Positions 27,852 through 36,498 of a DNA stretch of 64,000 nucleotides are shown in pieces. The stretch covers positions 1-64,000 of the forward strand of contig JAQBPO010000082.1 in NCBI GenBank assembly GCA_028287465.1. Reading direction: 5' to 3'. Under the pieces are notes generated by a model. It was not told the DNA's origin, ran no database searches, and worked only from the letters and a program-made list of their open reading frames with translations. Position 1 is the stretch's first letter. Each line of letters opens with the position of its first letter. A program made the position numbers and the translations under genes. Origin of the DNA: Fibrobacterota bacterium (GTDB lineage Bacteria; Fibrobacterota; Fibrobacteria; UBA11236).

Positions 27852-28565
27852 TTACGGGGAGTTGGAGCGGGGCCCGTATTTCCGGCGGTAATCCAAGGGG
27901 CGGATCCGCAGGTGCGCGAAGAAGCGTTTGGTGAAATAGCTTTGATCGGAGAACCCGGCCCGCCGGGAGACTTCGGCCACGTTCAAATCCGTGTGCAGCA
28001 GCAGGCCGCAAGCGGCGCGGATGCGCTGGCGGTTGATGAACTTCAGGGGCGTTTCGCGGAAAAGGCTCTTGAAGCGCCGTTCGAATTGGACCACGGAGAG
28101 GCCGGCCTGTTCCGCCAGATCGGTTACCGAAAGGTCCCCGCCAAGGTTCTCCTGGATGTGCTGGACAACGTCCGCAAGGCCGCGGATACGGGCCTGGCCT
28201 TCATCGATCTGGCTTAGGGAACGGGTGGTGCCGGCGGTCCCCCAGATATGCCGCTCCGCATCCCGCAAGGGGACCTTGGTGGTGGCGTACCAATGCAAGG
28301 CGCCGTGCTTTTCCCGCACCAGTTCCATCTTGTTGGCCAAGGCCTTGCCGCTGGTGAGGACGGACTTGTCGTCCTGAACGTATTCCTGGGCCAGGTGCGG
28401 CGGCGAAACGTCGAAGTCCGTCCTTCCCGCCAACTGGCTCAAGGAGGTGAACCCGAAATGGTCGAGGAAGGCGGCATTGGCATCCACGAACCGGCCTTCC
28501 TTGTCCTTGATCCAGAATTGGATTCCGGGAAGGTGATCGAACAATCTGGCCAGGTCGTTCTGCAT
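27852..28565 (-). CDS. PAS-AraC transcription regulator
   Basis: This 237-residue protein has an N-terminal PAS domain (about 1-115; IQFWIKDKEGRFVDANAAFL, then KVPLRDAERHIWGTAGTTR) and a C-terminal AraC-type double helix-turn-helix (about 130-230; LAEQAGLSVVQFERRFKSLF, VAEVSRRAGFSDQSYFTKRF). PAS domains fused to AraC output usually sense a small ligand, redox state or light; no cofactor residue is evident. It lies upstream of the kef pair on the same strand, so it probably controls or is co-expressed with that pair. No good ribosome site is seen before ATG 28565, so the start is somewhat uncertain. Confidence 0.9.
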   Translation of the reverse strand: MQNDLARLFDHLPGIQFWIKDKEGRFVDANAAFLDHFGFTSLSQLAGRTDFDVSPPHLAQEYVQDDKSVLTSGKALANKMELVREKHGALHWYATTKVPLRDAERHIWGTAGTTRSLSQIDEGQARIRGLADVVQHIQENLGGDLSVTDLAEQAGLSVVQFERRFKSLFRETPLKFINRQRIRAACGLLLHTDLNVAEVSRRAGFSDQSYFTKRFFAHLRIRPLDYRRKYGPRSNSP

Positions 28566-28702
28566 GCCGAAAATATACCAAAAGATGTAATTTTTATACC
28601 TGTTTACCCTGATTTGGAACGGTCCCAGGATGATAACCTCGGCTTTTGCCGCCGGGTGCGCCTAGGTTGCGGTCGGGGTTGGGATTCAAAAAGGTTGGCG
28701 AT

Positions 28703-30346
28703 ATGCGAATGATCCGGTCAGGTCTCGTTCTGGGATTGCTGTTGGGAAGCCTATGTCCGGGCGAGGGAGCGATCCCCTTGAGCCCGTATCTGATAGGGGA
28801 GAACAGTTTCAACGCGGATGCGCCCGGGAAGGATGCGGACCGGGTCTGGAGCCGGATGAAGGATGCCCGCTTCCGCCTGATCCGCATCGGCGGGATCAGC
28901 AACAATGACCGGACCCCTTCCCCGGAGAATCATGCCCGATGGATCGATTCCATCCGGTCCATCGGCGCCGAGCCCCTGGTCCAGGTGTCCAGCATCGATC
29001 CCGCGGCCACGGCCGCCGATCTCGTGCGCTACCTGAACGTGGACCGCAAATACGGCATCCGCTTCTGGTCCATCGGCAATGAACCGACCTGCGTCGAAAA
29101 GACCACGCCGACGGTGACGGCGGCGATCGCGGCGAACGTCAAGGCGCGCGCCCTGGCGATGAAGGCGGTGGATCCGACCATCAAGATCCTCTTCGGGGAC
29201 GAATGCTATTGGAAGCCGGATCTCTACGACCCCCTCATCGGCGGCGCCAACGACGTAACCGGCGAGTCCGGCGGGGTCCGGTATATCGACGGTGTCACCT
29301 TCCATACCTATCCGCTCCCCGGAGCCAACAAGGACGCTCCCTACACCCGGAACGACGTGGTCTCCGGGGCGGTGGCCAATGTCAGGGGCCAGTTCCAGAA
29401 ATGCCGCGCGGCTGCGGCGGCGGCGGATGCCGCCCATAACCGCACCGGGGATGCCCGCCTGTCCATTTCCCTCACGGAGTTCAACGTGACCTATTGGAAC
29501 TCCAGCGACAACACCCCTTCCGGCGTGGGGGTCCGCTCCTTCGTGGCCGGGCAATTCGTCGCCGAGGTGTTCGGGATGGGGATGGAGTACGGCGCCTTGA
29601 CGGTCGCTCCCTGGAGCATGCTCGAGTCCGGCGGGGACGGCCGCGCGGGCGACCTGGGATTGTTCGACGGGGCGGGGGACATCGTGCCGCGGCCCGCCTA
29701 CCACCATATCAAGATGATCGCGGACAATATGTCGGGCGGCTTCATCGCCTCCTCGGCGGAAAAGGCGGACCTGGTCCGGACCTACGCCACCCAGGACAAG
29801 GATCAGGCCGCCATCCTCATCCTCAACGAGCATCTCACCGCGGGGTACCGCTTCACCTTAAGGTTCACGGCCCAGAGCGGCCCTGCGGCGGCCCGGCCCG
29901 CCTTGCATATGGATGCGGGATGGGACGGGGAGATAACGGATTCCATTCCGGCCCAGGCGACCTTGCTCCTCAAGGTGCGCAAGCCCGGCGAGGTGCTGAC
30001 CCGGACCCTGTACACCCTCGCCATGGCGGAGAAGTACCAGCCGCCGGTGGTGAAGGTCATGCCCGTTTCCATCCGTTCCGGGGCGGGCGGAGAAGCACGT
30101 CCGGCGGCCGGTGCCGGGCATTCCCCTCACCTCCTTTACACTGGTCGCGACGGGTTCGCGGGAGAATTGGCCCAAGCCGGTCCGTACCAGGCCGTGCTGG
30201 CGGATTTCCGGGGACGGGTGGTTTCCCGGAGCTCCGGCAATGCCGCGATCTGGAGCCTTCCCGTTTCGGGGTTGCGTGCGGGCGGCTATGTCCTGCGATT
30301 GCGCGCGGGCGGGATCACCACGATATCCAAGGCGGCGATTCCCTGA
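28703..30346 (+). CDS. Secreted clan GH-A-like glycoside hydrolase with sorting tail
   Basis: This 547-residue protein has a signal peptide (MRMIRSGLVLGLLLGSLCPGEGA) and a TIM-barrel-like body. The expected clan GH-A catalytic pair is visible: Glu127 in FWSIGNEP (acid/base after Asn) and Glu259 in SLTEFN (nucleophile). Their spacing and the order fit families such as GH39, GH44 or GH51, but I cannot assign one. A small beta domain follows (about 385-440), then a ~60-residue C-terminal module (QAVLADFRGRVVSRSS, GLRAGGYVLRLRAGG) of the sorting type. ATG 28703 is chosen with AAGG upstream and the signal peptide beginning there. Substrate is probably a plant cell-wall polysaccharide, by context only. 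Confidence 0.8.
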   Translation: MRMIRSGLVLGLLLGSLCPGEGAIPLSPYLIGENSFNADAPGKDADRVWSRMKDARFRLIRIGGISNNDRTPSPENHARWIDSIRSIGAEPLVQVSSIDPAATAADLVRYLNVDRKYGIRFWSIGNEPTCVEKTTPTVTAAIAANVKARALAMKAVDPTIKILFGDECYWKPDLYDPLIGGANDVTGESGGVRYIDGVTFHTYPLPGANKDAPYTRNDVVSGAVANVRGQFQKCRAAAAAADAAHNRTGDARLSISLTEFNVTYWNSSDNTPSGVGVRSFVAGQFVAEVFGMGMEYGALTVAPWSMLESGGDGRAGDLGLFDGAGDIVPRPAYHHIKMIADNMSGGFIASSAEKADLVRTYATQDKDQAAILILNEHLTAGYRFTLRFTAQSGPAAARPALHMDAGWDGEITDSIPAQATLLLKVRKPGEVLTRTLYTLAMAEKYQPPVVKVMPVSIRSGAGGEARPAAGAGHSPHLLYTGRDGFAGELAQAGPYQAVLADFRGRVVSRSSGNAAIWSLPVSGLRAGGYVLRLRAGGITTISKAAIP

Positions 30347-30362
30347 TTCCCGTTCCCTGCGC

Positions 30363-31283
30363 CTAACCCTTGTTGCGCGGGTGGAAGCTGCGATGCACTT
30401 CCTTCAGGTATTCCTGATCCAAATGGGTGTAGATCTGGGTGGTGCTGATGTCGGCATGGCCCAGCATCTCCTGGACGGAACGCAAATCCGCCCCGGCATC
30501 GATCAGGTGGGTGGCGAAGGAATGGCGGAAGGTGTGGGGCGAAACGGCGATCCGGATATCCGCCCCGGCGCAAATCCGTTGCACGATCTTCCAGGCCCCC
30601 ATGCGGGAAAGCGGTTTCCCGAATCGGTTGAGCAATAGCGTTTCCGTGCGGCCCTTGGCCTCCCAATCCTTCTCCAGGTATTGGCGGATGGAATCCGCGA
30701 CCTTGCGTCCCAGGGGGACAAGCCGCTGCTTCTTGCCCTTGCCCTGCACCATCACTACGCCCTCCTGAAGGTTCACCTGGTCCAGTTTCAGGGAGGTGGC
30801 CTCGGAAATGCGCAGGCCCAGGCCATAGAGGAGCTCCACCAGGCACAGGTTGCGGCGCGCCCCGGCGGCTTCCCCCATGACGGCCGCTTCCAGGGAGTCA
30901 TAGAGGGCGTCCATGTCCTGCCGCGTAAGGCTGGAGGGCTTGTAGCGTTGTTGGCGCGGGCCCTGGAGGCTCCGGGTCGGGTCCCCGGTGAGGACGCCTT
31001 CATCGGCCAGGAATGCCGCGTAGCTTTTCAGGGTGGAGAGGTAGCGGGAGATGCTGGAGGGCGCGAACCCCAATTCCACCAGATTCCGGATGAAGACCCG
31101 CAACCGGGGCAGGGTCAAGGCTTCGACGCCCGACCCGGCGGCCGCTTGTCGGAAAAAAAGCCTCAGGTCCGAGAGATAGGCGGACACCGTTTCCGGACTG
31201 AGCCGTTTTTCCAGGCGGAGGTGCGCCAAATACCCGTCTTCCACGGGAATGGGCGGGGGCGGAGTGGGGGAAATGGGAAGCAT
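30363..31283 (-). CDS. xerD: Tyrosine recombinase XerD/XerC
   Basis: This 306-residue tyrosine recombinase has all catalytic residues: Arg158 (LGLRISEA), Lys182 (GKGKKQR), His250 and Arg253 (HTFRHSFATHL), His276 (LGHADIST) and Tyr285 (QIYTHL). These are spaced almost exactly as in E. coli XerD (R148, K172, H244, R247, H270, Y279). The N-terminal SAM-like core-binding domain is complete. XerC/D resolve chromosome dimers at dif. Length and conservation favour a housekeeping Xer over a phage integrase. XerC versus XerD is not certain. It is divergent from tRNA-Lys, 59 bases away. Confidence 0.93.
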   Translation of the reverse strand: MLPISPTPPPPIPVEDGYLAHLRLEKRLSPETVSAYLSDLRLFFRQAAAGSGVEALTLPRLRVFIRNLVELGFAPSSISRYLSTLKSYAAFLADEGVLTGDPTRSLQGPRQQRYKPSSLTRQDMDALYDSLEAAVMGEAAGARRNLCLVELLYGLGLRISEATSLKLDQVNLQEGVVMVQGKGKKQRLVPLGRKVADSIRQYLEKDWEAKGRTETLLLNRFGKPLSRMGAWKIVQRICAGADIRIAVSPHTFRHSFATHLIDAGADLRSVQEMLGHADISTTQIYTHLDQEYLKEVHRSFHPRNKG

Positions 31284-31304
31284 GCGATTTGGGTCCGGAA
31301 TGGT

Positions 31305-31332
31305 TTGAAAAAATAGAACCTTTGTTTATATT
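31305..31332 (+). promoter_or_regulatory. Sigma70-type promoter of tRNA-Lys
   Basis: TTGAAA (31305-31310) and TATATT (31327-31332) are separated by 16 bases. Transcription would start near 31339, a few bases before the mature tRNA end at 31343. Confidence 0.65.
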
Positions 31333-31342
31333 TATGCGCCTT

Positions 31343-31418
<76 letters not shown>

Positions 31419-31524
31419 CTTCCCCCCTCCAGACCGGTCGATTCGAAAGAAGAAGGCTCAGGCTTGGAGGGGGAATTTTTTCCTCTCCCTCAATTCCCCT
31501 TCCCGATTCAAAAACGATTTGGAT

Positions 31525-31908
31525 TCAAGCGGATGCGGCCGTCGCGTAAACGCCGTTCACGGAGTCCTTCAGTTTTTCCAGGGAAAAAGGTTTCTGGAGA
31601 AAACTGGATTTCCAATTGACGACGGCGGCGGCGACTTTTTCCGTGGCGGCGTAACCGGACATGAAAATGATCTTCACGTCCGGATTGATGTTCTTGACGG
31701 CGGTGGCCAAGGCCAGGCCGTCCGCCTTGGGCATCTGGATATCCGTCAATACCAGGGAGATCCGATCCTGCGCGCGCTCGAAGACCATCATTCCGTCCAG
31801 GCCGTCTTCGGCGGTCAGGACCTCATAGCCGGCTTTCGTGAGGATGAGCGAGCCCAATTCCCGGATGGTCCGTTCATCGTCGACCAGAAGGATGGTTTGG
31901 GCGGTCAT
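31525..31908 (-). CDS. Stand-alone receiver (CheY-like) protein
   Basis: This 127-residue single REC domain has ILLVDDERT (acidic pocket), phosphoacceptor Asp in LVLTDIQMPKADG, Ser in FMSGYA and Lys in LQKPFS. It has no output domain. ATG 31908 is preferred; an in-frame TTG at 31917 would add three residues. It follows the receiver gene at 31936-32424 by 27 bases on the same strand, so the two are probably co-transcribed. It may take phosphate from one of the hybrid kinases or act by protein-protein contact. Confidence 0.92.
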   Translation of the reverse strand: MTAQTILLVDDERTIRELGSLILTKAGYEVLTAEDGLDGMMVFERAQDRISLVLTDIQMPKADGLALATAVKNINPDVKIIFMSGYAATEKVAAAVVNWKSSFLQKPFSLEKLKDSVNGVYATAASA

Positions 31909-31935
31909 TGTGACCAATTTAAATAACCCGGAGGG

Positions 31936-32424
31936 TTAAGTGTAAGAAATGTCGCGTTTCGCTTTTTCGCTTGCATGATCCCGTTCGGCGGCGAAGGCCT
32001 CGATGGCGGAAACGAGGTCCACGGTCTTGACCGGCTTCTGCAGGAAGGGCGCGTCCTCGGGAACCAGGGTGAGTTGGTTGAGGATGTTCCGGGAATGGCC
32101 GGAAATGAAAACGGCCTTCAGATCGGGACGGATGGAGCGGGCGCGTTTCAGCAATTCATTCCCGTGCATGTACGGCATCAATACGTCGGTGACCAGGACC
32201 CCGATCGGGTCGTCCATGTCGGCCAAGGCCAGGAGGGCGGCCTTCCCGCCTTCCGCTTCCAACACTCGGTAACCGGCGTTTTCCAGGCCGGTGCGGATGA
32301 ACCGGCGCACGTCCGCCTCATCGTCCACCAAAAGGATGACCGGCTTTTTGGAGTTTTCCACTTTCGGATGGCCTGGGACCAGGCCGCTCCTTCCTGTTGG
32401 ATTGAAAGTTCCCTGCCTCACCAT
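31936..32424 (-). CDS. Stand-alone receiver (CheY-like) protein with short extensions
   Basis: This is a 162-residue protein: about 27 basic or polar residues, then a REC domain (VILLVDDEADVRRF, phosphoacceptor Asp in VLVTDVLMPYMHG, Ser in FISGHS, Lys in LQKPVK) and a charged C-terminal tail (ERDHASEKAKRD). No output domain is present. ATG 32424 is chosen because AGGAA lies 7 bases upstream; the frame is open further back to 32499. It is paired with the receiver at 31525. No kinase gene is adjacent. Confidence 0.9.
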   Translation of the reverse strand: MVRQGTFNPTGRSGLVPGHPKVENSKKPVILLVDDEADVRRFIRTGLENAGYRVLEAEGGKAALLALADMDDPIGVLVTDVLMPYMHGNELLKRARSIRPDLKAVFISGHSRNILNQLTLVPEDAPFLQKPVKTVDLVSAIEAFAAERDHASEKAKRDISYT

Positions 32425-32837
32425 AGGCGCATTCCTGGACCGAGTCCCCTTTCCATGGCGGATTGCCTCCACCAAAAAAGCCGATTCGATTTTCACCAAG
32501 CACCCGGGATGCCCTTGGTCCGACCGGAGCCGGAAAATCCCGTTTCCAATCCTTCATCCGTCTTGGGGTAAACGATTCAGCGGAACCGCGATCCCGTCCC
32601 GACGGGCATACTCTATCTACGTAGATACATTCCCCGGAATGGGGGGGCAAATCAAAAATCCGGAAAAGCGTCGGAAATCCTCCCGGCCATCCGGACCTTT
32701 TTCAGTGGACCTGCTTTAGTGGGACGGGGAAAAGACAATACTCATGGCCGAGGTGGGGCCTGGCGTCCCGAAAACGTTCGAAGGTCCGTTTTGTTCAAGG
32801 GAAGGGTTTGAGGTATTGGAGGCATCCATACCTAAAG
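32425..32837. other. 413-base non-coding gap with palindromes
   Basis: No convincing gene is seen. It holds a 14-bp perfect palindrome TATCTACGTAGATA (32614-32627) and a short inverted repeat CCCGTC/GACGGG (32593-32606). It follows the CNNM gene end at 32838 and precedes the receiver pair, so it should contain the receiver promoter and perhaps a terminator for the CNNM pair. Confidence 0.6.
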
Positions 32838-34139
32838 CTAACCGGGCGATCTGGTGGCCTCGCACCAACGTACTCCGAGGCCATCCGTCGACGTGACCCT
32901 GAAGGCCATCCCGCCGTATTCCACCCGATCATTGACCAAGGGCGGCCGGCCGAGCAGATCGAGGACCAGACCGCTGACCGTGTCCACTTCCTCATGGTCC
33001 AGTTCCAGTTCCGCCCATTCGCCCAGTTCTTCCAGGCGCGCCGTGCCCGCCACCAGGAACCGCCCCTGTCCGTCCCGGATGATCTCGCCCACCTGCAGGA
33101 CTCCCTCGGGAACCTTGCCGATGACTTCCTTGAACAGGTCGCTCAGGGTAATGATGCCTTCCGTCCCGCCGAACTCGTCCAGGATGACGCAGAGCTGGGT
33201 GCTTTCCTTGCGCATCGCCTCCAGCACCTGGTTGAGGGAGGCGGATTCGGGTACGAAGGGCACCTTGCGGATGACGGCCTCATCCACCGTCCTGCCGGCG
33301 CGGATGAGGGCGAAGATATCCTGCACGTGGAGCATCCCGATGATCTTGTCGATGGTCTCGCGATAGACCGGATAGCGGGTGTGGGGATTCTTCTTGAACA
33401 GGCGGCGGAGTTCCTCGGGACCCGCTCCCAGGGGGATGCCGGTCGATCGGACGCGCGGTACGAGCACCTCGCGGGCCAGGAGCGCGTCGAAGTCGAAAAC
33501 CTCCTGCAACAGCTTACCCGCCTCGGCGGTCAGCTTCCCGCCTTCCTGGCTTTCCTGGACGATGTATTGCAGCTCCTCGGCGCTATGCTGGCCGTGGGTT
33601 TCCTCCGCGGCCCGGCGGATGCCCATGGCCTTGAGGATGAGGTTCCCGGCCCCGTTCAGGGTTATCACCGCGGGATAGGTGAGGCGGGTCAGCCATTTCA
33701 TGGCGGGGACAACCCACTTTGCCGTCTTCCACGGCTCCTGCAGGGCCAGGGATTTCGGGATCATCTCGCCGAAAACGATGTGCAGGTAGGTCAGGAGGCA
33801 TACGGCCAGGACCGTGCTCACGCCATGTACGGCGATCCAGGCCGCGGCCCCGGTAGCCTGGAAGAGATACTCGAACCCATGGGCAAGGACATGCTCGCCG
33901 TACCCTCCCAGTCCCAGGCTCGCCAAGGTAATCCCCAATTGGGCCGTGGCTATGTACTGGTCCTGCTTGCGCGTGTTCCGCAGCAGGATGCGGAGGAGGC
34001 GGGCGACGCGATGGCCTTCGCCGGCCTTGGTTTCCACCTTGGCATGGGGGACGCCGAGCAGGGCGAACTCCGCGGCCACGAAAAGCCCGTTCACTATCAC
34101 CAGGGCGGCGATTATCAAGAGGGAGGCCGCGCTAGGCAA
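32838..34139 (-). CDS. CNNM/CorC-family membrane protein (DUF21-CBS-CorC_HlyC), second of a pair
   Basis: This 433-residue protein has three to four N-terminal helices of a DUF21/CNNM domain (ALVIVNGLFVAAEFALLGV, TLASLGLGGYGE, IVFGEMIPKSLAL), a CBS pair (about 205-330; VLVPRVRSTGIPL, LHVQDIFALIR, VILDEFGGTEGIITL) and a C-terminal CorC/HlyC domain (about 345-425). Family members have been linked to Mg2+ or Co2+ transport and are often misnamed hemolysins. The start is TTG 34139, which overlaps the end of the upstream paralogue by 8 bases; no upstream ATG gives the conserved N-terminus. Confidence 0.9.
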   Translation of the reverse strand: MPSAASLLIIAALVIVNGLFVAAEFALLGVPHAKVETKAGEGHRVARLLRILLRNTRKQDQYIATAQLGITLASLGLGGYGEHVLAHGFEYLFQATGAAAWIAVHGVSTVLAVCLLTYLHIVFGEMIPKSLALQEPWKTAKWVVPAMKWLTRLTYPAVITLNGAGNLILKAMGIRRAAEETHGQHSAEELQYIVQESQEGGKLTAEAGKLLQEVFDFDALLAREVLVPRVRSTGIPLGAGPEELRRLFKKNPHTRYPVYRETIDKIIGMLHVQDIFALIRAGRTVDEAVIRKVPFVPESASLNQVLEAMRKESTQLCVILDEFGGTEGIITLSDLFKEVIGKVPEGVLQVGEIIRDGQGRFLVAGTARLEELGEWAELELDHEEVDTVSGLVLDLLGRPPLVNDRVEYGGMAFRVTSTDGLGVRWCEATRSPG

Positions 34140-35430
34140 GGTCGGAACCCCGTTTCACCAGCAGGGAAACCACCTTGTTGCCTTCGACCGCTTCGACTTC
34201 TATTTCCGCCGCGCCCATCTTCGCCGTTTCCCCCGCTGCGGGCAGATGACCCAGAAGCTCGAGGACCATGCCGCCCACGGTGGAGGCTTCGCCCTTCCAG
34301 GGACTGCCCAACAAGGCGCCCACCTCGTCAACCCGCATATAACCGTATACCCGCACGCGGCCGTCCGGCAGGGTCTCCGGGCCCTGCTCGCCGCGTTTGA
34401 ATTCGTCGGGCATGTCCCCGAGCATCTCGGCGACCAGATCGTCCAAAGTCACCAGGCCGGCCACGGATCCGAATTCGTCGACGACCATGACGATGTGGAC
34501 CGAATGTTCCATCAGGAAGCGGTAGAGCTTGTCCGCCGTCATGTTCTCGGGGACGAACAGGGCCGGGTGCATGATTTCGGCGATGGAGGGCGGCCGGTCA
34601 TGATCCAGGTAGAACTTGATGGCCTCCTTCGCCAGGATGATCCCCGAAACCCGATCCATGCCGTCCCCGAATACCGGAAGGCGCGTAAAGGGAGCCTCGG
34701 TGACCTTGTCGAGGAGCTCCTGGGGCGTGGCGTCCGCGCTCAGTCCGCGCAGCATCAGGCGCGGGGTCATCAATTGGCTTACCGGGCGGGTGGTCAGTTT
34801 CAGCGCCCCTTGCAACCGGGTCTCGTCCTCGGTGGCGAGCAGTCCGCCCTTTTCGCTCTCGGAAAGCAACAGGCCGATCTCCTTGGGAGAATGGACATGT
34901 CCATGTCCCGAGGACTTGCGCCCGAGGAGGCGAAGGATGAGCCCGCCGCTGCCGTTGAGGAAGGAGATGAACCAGGAATAGCCGAAGAGGCTCCAACGCA
35001 TGGGCTGGATGGTGAGCATGGCGGCGCGCAGGGGGTCGTGGAGGGCCAGGGATTTCGGGACCAGCTCCCCAAGTATCATCTGGGTTACGGTCAGCAGGAC
35101 AAGGATGGCGGTGACGGATACCGTGACCGCGGTATGGGGCTGCCAGGAAAAGGCGGATTGCAGGCGCCAGGAGAGCCCGGGGGCGAAGGCGGCCTGGCCA
35201 TAGGCGCCCAGGACCAGGCTGGACCAGGTGATGCCGACCTGGCAGGCGGCGATATAACGGTCCAGGCTATGGGGATCGCCCAGATGGCGGAGGAGGCTCT
35301 GCGCGGCGCGGTTCCCGTTTTCCGCCAGGGGCTTGAGGCGGCTCTTGGGCAGGCTTACGGAGGCGAATTCCGCAGCCACGTAAAAGGCGTTCACGGCCAA
35401 AAGGGCCAGGAGGACGATCCAGGCGGTCAT
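34132..35430 (-). CDS. CNNM/CorC-family membrane protein (DUF21-CBS-CorC_HlyC), first of a pair
   Basis: This 432-residue paralogue of the next gene starts MTAWIVLLALLAVNAFYVA and carries the DUF21/CNNM helices (GITWSSLVLGAYGQ, MILGELVPKSLAL), two CBS repeats (MTPRLMLRGLSAD, IILAKEAIKFYLD, VVDEFGSVAGLVTLDDL) and a CorC/HlyC end. The conserved GE(I/L)(I/V)PKSLAL motif marks the Mg-binding region in CNNM structures. Tandem pairs of these proteins are common and may form heterodimers. ATG 35430 is preferred; the frame continues upstream to 35697 without a recognisable N-terminus. Confidence 0.9.
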   Translation of the reverse strand: MTAWIVLLALLAVNAFYVAAEFASVSLPKSRLKPLAENGNRAAQSLLRHLGDPHSLDRYIAACQVGITWSSLVLGAYGQAAFAPGLSWRLQSAFSWQPHTAVTVSVTAILVLLTVTQMILGELVPKSLALHDPLRAAMLTIQPMRWSLFGYSWFISFLNGSGGLILRLLGRKSSGHGHVHSPKEIGLLLSESEKGGLLATEDETRLQGALKLTTRPVSQLMTPRLMLRGLSADATPQELLDKVTEAPFTRLPVFGDGMDRVSGIILAKEAIKFYLDHDRPPSIAEIMHPALFVPENMTADKLYRFLMEHSVHIVMVVDEFGSVAGLVTLDDLVAEMLGDMPDEFKRGEQGPETLPDGRVRVYGYMRVDEVGALLGSPWKGEASTVGGMVLELLGHLPAAGETAKMGAAEIEVEAVEGNKVVSLLVKRGSDLA

Positions 35431-35945
35431 TTCAGCGGCCGGGGTCCGGGCGGGGCGGGATTGATGGAAGCGGAATACGGGAACGGGAAACGGTATCGGA
35501 TTCCCGAAAAATACGTCCGCGAGGGCGGGGTTACAAGGCCGGAACCGGTTTCTACCCGCAAATGGACGGTTTCCGGGGGTGGGCCGCCTTTTGGCGGCGT
35601 GGACCTTGACCGTCGTGAGCATGCCTCCCATCCCAAGCGGGCCGCCCGCGTTTTGCCTTCGATAAACCCCAAGGGAATCCCAGGTGCCGCGCTCCATACC
35701 TCCGACCTTGCCATTCTGGCAGGTCGCTTGCCATTCTTTTCCAGGGTTCCCGGCAGGTTACGGATGGCGTTCGTCCTTCCCCTCCGGCTTTTCCGCAGGA
35801 TAATTGGACAATCCCATCCCCAGGGGATTTATTTCCAGGATGGAGGGCCCGATGAATGATGGCATACGGCTTGCTCAAGTCCATATACGAGGATAACCGA
35901 ACGATCCCCGAACGATTCCCAAACGATAGCCAGGAGACTCCGCGC
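35431..35945. other. 515-base divergent intergenic region
   Basis: This lies between the CNNM pair and the 4-TM gene. No gene is convincing here; the minus-strand frame open to 35697 is an extension of the CNNM gene without family support. The 3' end holds the phased repeats at 35888-35931. Confidence 0.55.
35888..35931 (+). promoter_or_regulatory. Phased 11-bp direct repeats (possible response-regulator operator)
   Basis: GAACGATCCCC (35899), GAACGATTCCC (35910) and AAACGATAGCC (35921) are consecutive 11-bp units with the core AACGAT. A weaker fourth unit starts at 35888. Eleven-base direct repeats with a 7-bp conserved part are the layout used by OmpR/PhoB-type regulators. They end 14 bases before ATG 35946, and the AGGAG of that gene begins right after them. 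Confidence 0.55.
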
Positions 35946-36419
35946 ATGAATCCGGTCCAAATCCACCTCGCTCTGAACCATGCGCCGCTCTTCGGCATCC
36001 TCTCGTTCCTGGCCTTGTTCGGGTACGGGATGTACGCGGCCAAGGAGGAACTCAAGAAGGCGGGCCTTGCCGGTCTCCTGGTTTTCTCCCTGGTCACGCC
36101 CTTCGCGTTTTTTTCCGGGGAGAAATCCGAAGACCGGGTGGAACGCCTGGACGGGATTTCCCGGGAGGACATCCACGCGCATGAGGAGGCGGGTGAATCG
36201 GCTTTCGCCTTCGCGGCCGGAATGGGCGCGATTGCCGCCTTCCAACTCCTCCTTTATCTGTTCCCCAATTCGGCCGGACTGAGGCGGAAGACGGCATGGG
36301 CCGTACTCCTCATTTCCCTGATCGCGCTCGGGACCATGGCCTATGCGGCCAGGACCGGAGGCCATATCCGGCATGGAGAGGAGTTGGGTAAAGGCCCGGC
36401 CGTTCCCGGAGGTTCCTGA
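35946..36419 (+). CDS. Four-helix membrane protein with conserved-looking histidines (DUF2231-like)
   Basis: This 157-residue protein has about four hydrophobic helices (FGILSFLALFGYGMYAA, AGLAGLLVFSLVTPFAFF, AFAAGMGAIAAFQLLLYLF, AWAVLLISLIALGTMAYAA). His7 and His12 in HLALNH, and His residues in IHAHEEAG and GGHIRH, sit at helix ends as in small haem-binding membrane proteins. DUF2231-type proteins share this layout, but the assignment is tentative. The start at ATG 35946 has AGGAG 9 bases upstream. It is preceded by phased 11-bp repeats, so it may be under two-component control. Confidence 0.65.
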   Translation: MNPVQIHLALNHAPLFGILSFLALFGYGMYAAKEELKKAGLAGLLVFSLVTPFAFFSGEKSEDRVERLDGISREDIHAHEEAGESAFAFAAGMGAIAAFQLLLYLFPNSAGLRRKTAWAVLLISLIALGTMAYAARTGGHIRHGEELGKGPAVPGGS

Positions 36420-36498
36420 GGCTTGGCGCTCCGGTACCGGCCCCGCATTTGAGTCCCGGGGAAGGGGTTTTTAGATTGTCCCTTTTCGGGGAGCGATT

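Noticed and set aside
32808-35859. Long plus-strand frames opposite the CNNM pair
   Set aside because: The minus strand holds two clear CNNM/CorC proteins; the plus-strand products are low-complexity shadows.
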